Shown in pieces: positions 1-5,084 of a stretch of 5,084 bases of DNA. The notes beneath the pieces are model-generated. The model saw only the letters and a program-made list of their open reading frames with translations. It did not search any database and had not been told where the DNA came from. This DNA is from Nitrospinota bacterium (GTDB taxonomy: Bacteria; UBA8248; JACPRG01): assembly GCA_030740135.1 (NCBI GenBank), contig JASLXW010000317.1, forward strand, positions 1 to 5,084, read 5' to 3'. How positions within the stretch are numbered: the first letter of the stretch is position 1; each line of letters begins with the position of its first letter. Made by a program: the position numbers and the translations under genes.

Positions 1-39
1 GGATTGAATCCCTCGGGCGAGGCGGGCGACGGCCATTGA
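1..39 (+). CDS. possible C-terminal end of an upstream gene (partial)
   Basis: Frame 1 is open from the window edge and ends at TGA 37-39, giving the tail GLNPSGEAGDGH. The TGA overlaps the TTG start codon (36-38) of the next gene in a TTGA arrangement, like the ATGA overlaps common in translationally coupled genes. Twelve residues are too few to identify a family. Frame 3, that of the following gene, is also open to the edge, so this tail may be spurious. Confidence 0.3.
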   Translation, partial: GLNPSGEAGDGH

Positions 40-941
40 GCGGTGGAACGGATTCAACCTTGAGAGAGCGCGGTCGGATCGGAGAGGAGCTTTTTCGGCC
101 CATCCAGCCCCGCCGGGAACGCGGACCGTGGCTGCACGTCCTTCTCTTCCTGGCAACCGTCGTGACGACCGTAGGCGTCGGGGGATCGGGGATCGGCGGG
201 ATCCCTTTCTCCGAACCCTTTGCTCTCGGAAACGGCGTCGCCTTTTCGGGAACCTTGCTCTTGATCCTGGGGACCCACGAACTGGGTCACTACTTCGCGG
301 CCCGGCGCTGGTTCATGCGGGTGTCGCTGCCCTATTTCATCCCGTTCCCGTTCTTCCTGGGGACGATGGGGGCGTTCATCCGCCTTCGGTCGCCCATCCC
401 CAACCGGCGGGTGCTCTTCGATGTCGGGGCGTCCGGGCCCCTGGCGGGCTTTGCGGTGGCCGTTCCCGCTGTGATCGTCGGGATCTACAACTCCAGGGTT
501 CTGCCCCCGATGGACCTTCAAGGCGGGATCGCCCTGGGGGAGCCGCTTGTGTTCTCGTTTTTGGCGAGACTGATCCTGGGTGTTTCCAGCTCGGATTACA
601 CCATCCTCCTCCACCCCATCGCACTGGCGGGGTGGCTGGGGCTGTTTGTGACCGCCCTGAACCTGCTGCCTATGGGCCAGCTCGACGGCGGCCACATTCT
701 CTACGCCCTGCTCGGGCGCAGACAGCATGTCATCACGTTGGCGACGGTCGCGGCTCTGGTCCTGCTGGCCTCTTTCTGGCTGGGGTGGCTGGTCTGGGTC
801 GTGATCCAGTTCGTCCTCGGCTTTCGTCACCCACCGTCTCTGGACGACGATTTGCCGCTCGACCCCCGCAGGAAGGTCCTCGGGTGGATCTGCATGGGCG
901 TCTTTGCCGTCAGTTTCACTCTGATACCGTTTCAGTTCTGA
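36..941 (+). CDS. M50-family site-2-type intramembrane metalloprotease
   Basis: This is a predicted polytopic membrane zinc protease of 301 residues, of the type that cuts substrates within or near the membrane. The zinc motif HELGH lies at residues 81-85 (catalytic Glu82, ligands His81 and His85). The second signature, NLLPMGQLDGGH, lies at 209-220, with Asp217 as the expected third ligand. Hydrophobic segments fall near 33-50, 65-85, 97-113, 131-150, 166-182, 189-209, 232-262 and 281-300. No PDZ domain is visible between the motifs, so it resembles the short bacterial and plastid EGY-like group more than RseP. The first 30 residues are charged and probably cytoplasmic. The TTG at 36 is chosen because it overlaps a possible upstream TGA; a TTG at 60 is an alternative, and the frame is open to the window edge, so an earlier start cannot be excluded. 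The substrate is unknown, and the neighbours do not reveal it. Confidence 0.88.
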   Translation: MSGGTDSTLRERGRIGEELFRPIQPRRERGPWLHVLLFLATVVTTVGVGGSGIGGIPFSEPFALGNGVAFSGTLLLILGTHELGHYFAARRWFMRVSLPYFIPFPFFLGTMGAFIRLRSPIPNRRVLFDVGASGPLAGFAVAVPAVIVGIYNSRVLPPMDLQGGIALGEPLVFSFLARLILGVSSSDYTILLHPIALAGWLGLFVTALNLLPMGQLDGGHILYALLGRRQHVITLATVAALVLLASFWLGWLVWVVIQFVLGFRHPPSLDDDLPLDPRRKVLGWICMGVFAVSFTLIPFQF

Positions 942-984
942 TTGGCGGCCCTCCCGATCCGGACGTTGAGTGTATTGAAAATCC

Positions 985-1013
985 TTGACTTGTGAATTCC
1001 GGTTTGATTCCAT
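985..1013 (+). promoter_or_regulatory. candidate sigma70-type promoter for pilM
   Basis: TTGACT (985-990) matches the -35 consensus at five of six positions. After 17 nt comes TTCCAT (1008-1013), a weak -10 with three of six matches, preceded by TGA at 1005-1007 as an extended -10 TGn element. It lies in the only sizeable gap before pilM, leaving a leader of about 75 nt. The call is tentative because the -10 lacks the key second-position A. Confidence 0.35.
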
Positions 1014-1025
1014 GAGAGGTGAGGC

Positions 1026-1050
1026 GGGCGGAGAGGGCGGCGCGGGCGGG
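1026..1050 (+). other. G-rich tract fitting a G-quadruplex pattern in the pilM leader
   Basis: Four GGG runs (1026-1028, 1035-1037, 1044-1046, 1048-1050) are separated by loops of 6, 6 and 1 nt, which satisfies the usual G3+N1-7 rule. The tract is on the coding strand, so it would be present in the pilM leader RNA if transcription starts at the candidate promoter upstream. It ends 44 nt before the start codon. In GC-rich DNA such a match may be accidental. Confidence 0.4.
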
Positions 1051-1094
1051 AAACGCCGGCCGGCCTGAGCACCGATTCGGGACAGGGGATTTTC

Positions 1095-2147
1095 ATGGCC
1101 AGCAAGAAAAGGCTGCTGCTTGGCCTGGACATCGGCGATCATGCCATTAAGCTCATTCAGCTCCGGTGGGAGAAGGATGGTTTCTCCCTGGAAAGGCTCG
1201 GCAGAGGATCGCTGGATGAAGGCGTGATGCGGGCCGGAGAGATCGGGAACGAAGACGCACTGATCGAGGCCATTCAGAATTTGATGGCGAAGGAGAACGT
1301 CGAAGAGAAAAAGGTGGCCGTTTCCCTGTCGGGCGGCAGCGTCGCGCTGCGAACCATCTGGGTGCCTGAAACGGCCAAAGAGGAAATGGAGTCCCTCATC
1401 GCCTGGGAGGGGGAGCAATACCTTCCCGCCCCCATCGAGGAGCTGAACCTGGACTATGTGATCCAGGGCGAGACCGATGAGGAGGGGAAACGATGGCTTC
1501 AGATTCTCCTGGCCGGCGCCCGAAAGTCGTTTGTCGATCGATACCGTGACGTGATCCGCCGGGCGGGTCTCGAGCCCATCGTCATGGACTGCACGCCCTT
1601 GGCCCTGGAAAACGGGTTCGAGGCCAGCGGTTCGACAAACGGAGACGAGAGCTTCCTGCTGCTGGATATCGGCTCGCAGTTGACGTACGCCCACACCGTG
1701 AGCGGGGGGCTCTCCCTGCTGACCCAGCATTTTCTCCTGGGCGGGGACGATTACACCCGCGCGATCCAGAAGGGTCTGGACGTGGATCTCGAGCGGGCCG
1801 AAGAGATCAAATTCGGCGGGGACCCGGACCATTCCGTGGGGTCCTTAAGCGGCTATCTCGACCCCGTGACCGACCGGCTCGTCTCGGACCTCAAGCGCTT
1901 CCTTTCCCTCTATGAGGCCGAGTGGGCCGACCTCCCGATTCAGTCCATCATCCTGAGCGGCGGCGGCGGGCGTCTCCAGGGCCTGGAAAGACAGTTGGCC
2001 CAAACCCTGGAGTTCCCCGTCGAGATCGCCAACCCCTTCACCCAAGTCAGCTTCAGCGATCAGGAGTTCGACCCCGACTTCGTGGCCTCTATGGCCCCCG
2101 TTTCGGTGATCGCGATGGGGTTGGCCGTCCGGTCCGCCGAGGGTTGA
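1095..2147 (+). CDS. pilM: type IV pilus assembly protein PilM
   Basis: PilM is a cytoplasmic actin-fold ATP-binding protein. It binds the short cytoplasmic tail of PilN and links the PilN-PilO-PilP alignment complex to the pilus motors. The 350 residues match the usual family length. The first phosphate motif is GLDIGDHAIKL at 10-20, the second is LLLDIGSQLTYAH at 188-200, and the adenosine motif is IILSGGGGRLQGLE at 285-298. Family-typical stretches GGDDYTRAI (216-224) and AEEIKFGG (235-242) are also present. No signal peptide or membrane segment is seen. The ATG is preceded by AGGGGA (1084-1089) with a 5-nt gap, a good ribosome site. The next gene is aroB rather than pilN, which is unusual for pilM. 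A divergent GspL/EpsL-like role is less likely because the C-terminal membrane helix and periplasmic domain are missing. Confidence 0.9.
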   Translation: MASKKRLLLGLDIGDHAIKLIQLRWEKDGFSLERLGRGSLDEGVMRAGEIGNEDALIEAIQNLMAKENVEEKKVAVSLSGGSVALRTIWVPETAKEEMESLIAWEGEQYLPAPIEELNLDYVIQGETDEEGKRWLQILLAGARKSFVDRYRDVIRRAGLEPIVMDCTPLALENGFEASGSTNGDESFLLLDIGSQLTYAHTVSGGLSLLTQHFLLGGDDYTRAIQKGLDVDLERAEEIKFGGDPDHSVGSLSGYLDPVTDRLVSDLKRFLSLYEAEWADLPIQSIILSGGGGRLQGLERQLAQTLEFPVEIANPFTQVSFSDQEFDPDFVASMAPVSVIAMGLAVRSAEG

Positions 2148-2187
2148 TTCCGCAACCGCGGCTTCCGCTTTGACGCAGGTCGATGCC

Positions 2188-3288
2188 ATGCGCACCATTT
2201 CCGTACGTTTGGGCGGGCGCCGCCATCCGGTCCTCATCGGCCCGAATCTGCTGGACCGCGTCGGCCGGCTGATGGCCGCGCGGGAGATCACCGGCCGGGC
2301 GCTGGTGATCACGAACCCGGCGGTGGGCGGTCTGTACGCCGAACGGTTGCGAAAGAGCCTGGACGGGGCGGGCATCCGAAACGAATGGTTTGAGATCCCG
2401 GACGGAGAATCCTACAAGAACCTGACTTGGTGCGCGAAGGCGCACCGGGCCATGGCCCGCGCCGGCCTCGACCGGGGCGGGACGGTTGTGGCCCTGGGCG
2501 GGGGCGTCGTCGGGGACGTGGGCGGTTTTCTGGCGGCCACGTACATGCGCGGGGTGGCGGCGGTGCAGGTCCCGACCAGCCTCATCGCCCAGGTGGACAG
2601 CAGCATCGGCGGCAAGACGGGCGTCAATCTGCCCGAAGGCAAGAACCTGGTCGGCGCGTTCCACCAGCCGGACCTTGTGGTCGTGGACCCACTGACCCTG
2701 AAGACGCTCCCCGAGCGGGAATGGGTCTCGGGCATGGCCGAGGTCGTCAAGTACGGCGTCATCGCCGACGAGTCCTTCTTTGCGTTCGTCGAAGACGCGC
2801 TGGAAAAGTTGCGCGGCCTCCGGCCGAAGGCGCTCGAGACGGCTATCGAGACCTCCTGCCGGATCAAGGGGGCGATTGTAGAGAGGGACGAGCGGGAATC
2901 GGGCCCCCGGGCCATCCTCAATTTCGGGCACACGTTCGGCCACGCCCTGGAGACCCTGACCCGCTACCGCCGCTATACGCACGGCGAAGCCGTCGGCATC
3001 GGGATGGCCTGGGCGGGACGGCTCTCGGCGAACCTGGGCCAATGCGGCCGGGAGGATTCACGGCGGCTGACGGGGCTGCTCGCAAGGGTCGGTCTGCCTG
3101 TCGAGGCCCCCCGGTTGAACCGGCGGAGGTTCATGGAGGCGGTGGGCCGGGACAAGAAGGTCCGGGCCGGGCGGCCGCGGTTCGTTCTGATGCGGGCCCT
3201 GGGCCGGGTGAGCGTCTATGAGGATGTCCCCGAGTCCGCCCTTTGGGAGTCGCTTCGGGACGGGAGCGGCCGCCCGGCGCGGGGTTGA
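2188..3288 (+). CDS. aroB: 3-dehydroquinate synthase AroB
   Basis: AroB converts DAHP to 3-dehydroquinate, the second step of the shikimate pathway. It uses NAD+ and a divalent metal and acts in the cytoplasm. With the ATG at 2188 the protein has 366 residues, normal for the family. The NAD-binding [20 protein letters not shown] stretch lies at 104-123, and [19 protein letters not shown] at 127-145. Expected metal ligands are all present: Glu185 (GMAEVVKYG), His248 (NFGHTFGH) and His265 (HGEAVGIGM), each one position from the E. coli numbers as I recall them. Active-site lysines Lys143, Lys152 and Lys188 are also present. The ATG is preferred over an in-frame TTG at 2170 because [10 protein letters not shown] matches typical AroB N-termini, and AGGT at 2177-2180 is suitably spaced. 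The 40-nt gap after pilM suggests cotranscription. Confidence 0.96.
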   Translation: MRTISVRLGGRRHPVLIGPNLLDRVGRLMAAREITGRALVITNPAVGGLYAERLRKSLDGAGIRNEWFEIPDGESYKNLTWCAKAHRAMARAGLDRGGTVVALGGGVVGDVGGFLAATYMRGVAAVQVPTSLIAQVDSSIGGKTGVNLPEGKNLVGAFHQPDLVVVDPLTLKTLPEREWVSGMAEVVKYGVIADESFFAFVEDALEKLRGLRPKALETAIETSCRIKGAIVERDERESGPRAILNFGHTFGHALETLTRYRRYTHGEAVGIGMAWAGRLSANLGQCGREDSRRLTGLLARVGLPVEAPRLNRRRFMEAVGRDKKVRAGRPRFVLMRALGRVSVYEDVPESALWESLRDGSGRPARG

Positions 3289-3313
3289 CGGGAAAAGACC
3301 CCCTTTCTAGACT
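3285..3313 (+). promoter_or_regulatory. candidate sigma70-type promoter for aroQ overlapping the aroB stop
   Basis: TTGACG (3285-3290) matches the -35 consensus at five of six positions. Exactly 17 nt later comes TAGACT (3308-3313), matching the -10 at four of six, including both key positions (second A, final T). The aroB TGA (3286-3288) lies inside the -35 box. Transcription would begin near 3320, leaving a leader of about 50 nt before aroQ. This is the best promoter candidate in the window. Confidence 0.55.
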
Positions 3314-3337
3314 CTTGCAGGGGGGGAACTCCGCCAC

Positions 3338-3352
3338 GCGGGCGAAACCCGC
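3338..3352 (+). promoter_or_regulatory. small GC hairpin in the aroQ leader
   Basis: GCGGG (3338-3342) can pair with CCCGC (3348-3352) around a CGAAA loop. The hairpin ends 5 nt before the aroQ ribosome site AAAGGA (3358-3363). No T-run follows, so it is not a typical intrinsic terminator. It may be chance in GC-rich DNA. Confidence 0.25.
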
Positions 3353-3368
3353 CGGGCAAAGGAAAACC

Positions 3369-3821
3369 GTGGCCAAAATCCTTGTCGTTCATGGGCCGAA
3401 TCTGAATCTGCTGGGCAGTCGCGAGCCGGAGACGTACGGCCGGGAGACCCTGGAAGAGATCAACGCGCGTCTCCAGGCCCTGGCCGCCGCCGAAGGGGTC
3501 GCGCTCGAGGCCTTTCAAAGCAACCATGAGGGGGAGCTCATCGACCGCATTCACGCGGCCCGCGGGGAGGCGGACTTCATCGTGATCAACCCCGGCGGCT
3601 ACACCCATGTGAGCGTGGCCCTGCGCGACGCCCTGAGCGCCGTTGCGATTCCCGTGATCGAGGTTCACCTTTCCAACATCCATGCCCGTGAGGAATTCCG
3701 CAGCACTTCACTCGTCGCGCCCGTGGCCGTGGGGCAGATTGTCGGATTCGGCCCCTTGAGTTACGAGTTGGCGGTCCGGGCCGCGTTGAGCCGGATGGCC
3801 TCGGACGGCGGGTCGGCCTAA
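3369..3821 (+). CDS. aroQ: type II 3-dehydroquinate dehydratase AroQ
   Basis: AroQ dehydrates 3-dehydroquinate to 3-dehydroshikimate, the step directly after AroB. Type II enzymes are small flavodoxin-like proteins that usually form dodecamers. The 150 residues fit that class. Visible active-site residues are Asn11 (GPNLNLLG, 9-16), Arg18 on the lid, the base Tyr23, Asn74 and His80 (INPGGYTH), Glu98 and the acid His100 (IEVHLSN), and Arg111. The GTG at 3369 is chosen because it sits where family members begin ([12 protein letters not shown]) and is preceded by AAAGGA (3358-3363) with a 5-nt gap. The frame is open further upstream but that would run into aroB. The gene probably has its own promoter at 3285-3313 in addition to read-through from aroB. 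It is unrelated in sequence to type I AroD. Confidence 0.95.
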   Translation: MAKILVVHGPNLNLLGSREPETYGRETLEEINARLQALAAAEGVALEAFQSNHEGELIDRIHAARGEADFIVINPGGYTHVSVALRDALSAVAIPVIEVHLSNIHAREEFRSTSLVAPVAVGQIVGFGPLSYELAVRAALSRMASDGGSA

Positions 3822-3822
3822 A

Positions 3823-3842
3823 GATCGCGCCCGGCGGCGATC
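3823..3842 (+). repeat. inverted repeat just after aroQ
   Basis: GATCGC (3823-3828) and GCGATC (3837-3842) are perfect reverse complements around an 8-nt loop, one base after the aroQ stop. The stem could stabilise the 3' end of the aroQ message. No T-run follows, so I do not call it an intrinsic terminator. Confidence 0.35.
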
Positions 3843-3864
3843 CCCATAAGGCTGGAGCCGTGTT

Positions 3865-3889
3865 CGGAATCGAGATCGAACAAATTCCG
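3865..3889 (+). promoter_or_regulatory. inverted repeat next to the M24 peptidase ribosome site
   Basis: CGGAAT (3865-3870) and ATTCCG (3884-3889) are perfect reverse complements with a 13-nt spacer, and two further G-U pairs could extend the stem. The right arm adjoins GGGAAAG (3889-3895), the only purine-rich stretch before the GTG at 3906. It could fold in RNA over the initiation region, or serve as an operator-like DNA site. Function is inferred only from position. Confidence 0.3.
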
Positions 3890-3905
3890 GGAAAGTCATC
3901 CTATC

Positions 3906-4976
3906 GTGAACCACGAAAAACGGGTGGAAGCCGTGCGGAAGACCCTGGACGCGGGGGAAGGGTTTCTCATCACGTCCCGGGAAAGCGTGCGCTACCTCTC
4001 GGGTTTCACGGGCACGGTTGGAACCATATTCATTTCAGCGGACCGCGCGGTCTTCCTGACGGATTTCCGCTATCTTTCCCAGTCGGAGGAAGAGGTCTCC
4101 GGCATGGAGCGGAAGGTCTACGCGAAGCGCCTGGAAGCCCTCGCCGAGACAGCGGCCGACAGCGGGATCTCCCGGCTGAAGTTCGAGGCGGACAGCCTCT
4201 ATTACGGGGCCTATGAGGAGATCCGCGGCGCGCTGAAGGGGATCGATCCGGCGCCGGCCAAAGAGGTCGTCGAAGGTCTGCGCCGCGTCAAAGACGATGA
4301 CGAGCTGGCGGCCATGCGCCGGGCGGTGGAGGTCACGGCGCGGGCCTGGGAGGAAACGACGGCCGTCCCCATGGCGGGGGTCCGGGAGGTGGACCTTTCC
4401 ATCGATCTCGAGTTCCGCCTGAAACGCGCCGGCTCGGAGAAAGCGCCGTTCGACTTCATCGTCGCGTCGGGACCGCGGGGGGCCCTCCCGCACGGCGTCG
4501 CCTCGGAGCGGCGCGTCCGGAACGGGGAGCTCGTGACGTTCGACTTCGGCGCCTGCGTCGGCGGTTATTTTTCCGACCTGACGCGGACCGTGGCGGTCGG
4601 GCCGGTCTCGGAGGAGCTGCGGAGGATGTATGACCTGGTCCTCGAGGCCAACCGGGCGGGCATCGCGGCGGTCCGGCCGGGCGTTCGCGCCGGGGAGGTG
4701 GACGCGGCGGCGAGGGGCGTGATCGAGCGGGCCGGTTACGGGGAGCGCTTCGGCCACGGAACGGGCCATGGCCTGGGGCTCGAGATCCATGAGAACCTCC
4801 GCATCGCCCGGGGGCAGGACCGGGAGCTGGTCCGCGACATGGTGTTCACCGTCGAGCCGGGGATCTACGTGCCCGAGGTGGGGGGCGTCCGAATCGAGGA
4901 CATGGTGCGGGTGACCGAGGACGGGGCCGAGGTCCTGACGTCGGACATTTCAAAAGACCTGATCGTGGTGGAATAG
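3906..4976 (+). CDS. M24-family aminopeptidase (Xaa-Pro type, PepP/PepQ-like)
   Basis: This is a cytoplasmic dinuclear-metal peptidase that most likely removes the residue before proline at peptide N-termini, or splits Xaa-Pro dipeptides. Residues 1-120 form a creatinase-type N-terminal domain (SVRYLSGFTGTVG at 27-39, FLTDFRYLSQ at 50-59). Residues 130-356 form the pita-bread catalytic domain. All five metal ligands are present: Asp213 (TFDFG), Asp224 (FSDLTRT), His288 (GHGTGHGLG), Glu317 (TVEPGIY) and Glu331 (RIEDM). His196 (PHG) and His295 are typical substrate or proton-relay residues. At 356 residues it has the length of the short YqhT/PepQ-like bacterial group. The GTG at 3906 is the first in-frame start and gives a family-like N-terminus, but the ribosome site (GGGAAAG, 10 nt upstream) is weak. 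Motifs alone do not separate aminopeptidase P from prolidase, so no symbol is given. It lies between aroQ and efp, as in B. subtilis yqhS-yqhT-efp. Confidence 0.92.
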   Translation: MNHEKRVEAVRKTLDAGEGFLITSRESVRYLSGFTGTVGTIFISADRAVFLTDFRYLSQSEEEVSGMERKVYAKRLEALAETAADSGISRLKFEADSLYYGAYEEIRGALKGIDPAPAKEVVEGLRRVKDDDELAAMRRAVEVTARAWEETTAVPMAGVREVDLSIDLEFRLKRAGSEKAPFDFIVASGPRGALPHGVASERRVRNGELVTFDFGACVGGYFSDLTRTVAVGPVSEELRRMYDLVLEANRAGIAAVRPGVRAGEVDAAARGVIERAGYGERFGHGTGHGLGLEIHENLRIARGQDRELVRDMVFTVEPGIYVPEVGGVRIEDMVRVTEDGAEVLTSDISKDLIVVE

Positions 4977-5028
4977 ACCCGCCGGAGAGAACGCCGGCCG
5001 AGACACGTGGGGCGAGCCAGGAGGAGCC

Positions 5029-5084
5029 GTGGGAACCGCGTCGACAACCGAATTTCGAAGCAACTTCAAGATAGAAATGGAGGG
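5029..5084 (+). CDS. efp: elongation factor P, N-terminal fragment (cut by window end)
   Basis: The last 56 bases encode MGTASTTEFRSNFKIEMEG if read from the GTG at 5029. STTEFRS-FKIEMEG is characteristic of the start of EF-P, which normally begins with a short lead-in, then STxxFR, then a hydrophobic K-I-E/D stretch entering the first beta-barrel. EF-P binds ribosomes stalled at consecutive prolines and promotes peptide-bond formation. A strong ribosome site, AGGAGG (5019-5024), lies 4 nt before the GTG. The lead-in is two or three residues longer than in many homologues. The modified lysine loop and later domains are outside the window. Position directly after the M24 peptidase (52-nt gap) supports the call. 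Confidence 0.85.
   Translation, partial: MGTASTTEFRSNFKIEME

Noticed and set aside
1055..1065. GCCGGCCGGC palindrome before pilM as a regulator site
   Set aside because: Self-complementary GC strings of this size occur by chance in GC-rich DNA, and nothing ties it to a known operator.
1012..1068. An 18-codon open frame (ATG to TGA) in the pilM leader that could be a leader peptide
   Set aside because: There is no ribosome site before the ATG. The Gly/Ala/Arg-rich product simply reflects the G-rich tract, and no attenuator-like stem with a T-run follows.
54..1832. A very long antisense open frame (592 codons) covering the protease gene, the gap and most of pilM
   Set aside because: It crosses two well-supported genes and an intergenic region, its product is rich in Arg, Pro, Gln, Asp and Gly with no recognisable motif, and long antisense frames are expected opposite GC-rich genes with G/C-ending codons.
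2170..2187. TTG at 2170 as the aroB start
   Set aside because: The ATG at 2188 gives the N-terminus typical of AroB and has a suitably spaced AGGT. The extra six residues do not resemble the family.
2427..3221. A long + strand frame overlapping aroB
   Set aside because: The product is Gly/Arg/Pro-rich with no family resemblance. AroB in the other frame has every active-site residue, so this is a shadow frame.
3243..3368. N-terminal extension of AroQ starting inside aroB
   Set aside because: The extension of 42 codons overlaps the end of aroB and is unlike any AroQ. The GTG at 3369 with AAAGGA upstream gives the normal start.
4981..4998. GCCGG/CCGGC inverted repeat after the peptidase gene as a terminator
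   Set aside because: The stem is only 5 bp and no T-run follows, and efp begins 31 nt later. Such short GC palindromes are common in this base composition.

Overview
The window is a GC-rich bacterial chromosomal segment. All recognisable genes lie on the + strand and are tightly packed. PilM points to an organism with type IV pili, most likely diderm. The order aroB-aroQ-M24 peptidase-efp is a widespread chromosomal housekeeping block. A pil cluster beside aroB is known from Proteobacteria and from Geobacter-like lineages. My best guess is Desulfobacterota or a related phylum (Acidobacteriota or Nitrospirota are also possible); this rests on gene order and base composition only. Several genes appear to start at GTG or TTG. 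No mobile element, CRISPR array, tRNA or rRNA was seen.

Region by region. (1) 1-941: a possible last few codons of an upstream gene whose TGA overlaps the TTG start of a multi-pass M50 site-2-type metalloprotease. (2) 942-1094: a 153-nt gap with a candidate promoter and a G-rich leader, followed by pilM (1095-2147), the cytoplasmic actin-like ATPase of the type IV pilus. (3) 2188-3288: aroB (3-dehydroquinate synthase), only 40 nt after pilM. (4) 3289-3368: a gap with a good-looking sigma70-type promoter that overlaps the aroB stop, then aroQ (type II 3-dehydroquinase, 3369-3821). (5) 3822-3905: a gap with two short inverted repeats, then an M24-family Xaa-Pro-type aminopeptidase (3906-4976). 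(6) 5029-5084: the first codons of efp (elongation factor P), cut by the window end.

AroB makes 3-dehydroquinate and AroQ dehydrates it to 3-dehydroshikimate, so the two are consecutive steps of the shikimate pathway. The peptidase and EF-P share a proline theme: cleavage beside proline, and rescue of ribosomes stalled at polyproline. Their adjacency to aroQ matches the B. subtilis yqhS-yqhT-efp order. The least ordinary point is that pilM abuts aroB with no room for pilN, pilO, pilP, pilQ or aroK, which commonly sit between them elsewhere. I see no convincing undescribed system; this is mostly a well-conserved housekeeping region with a few regulatory details worth checking.
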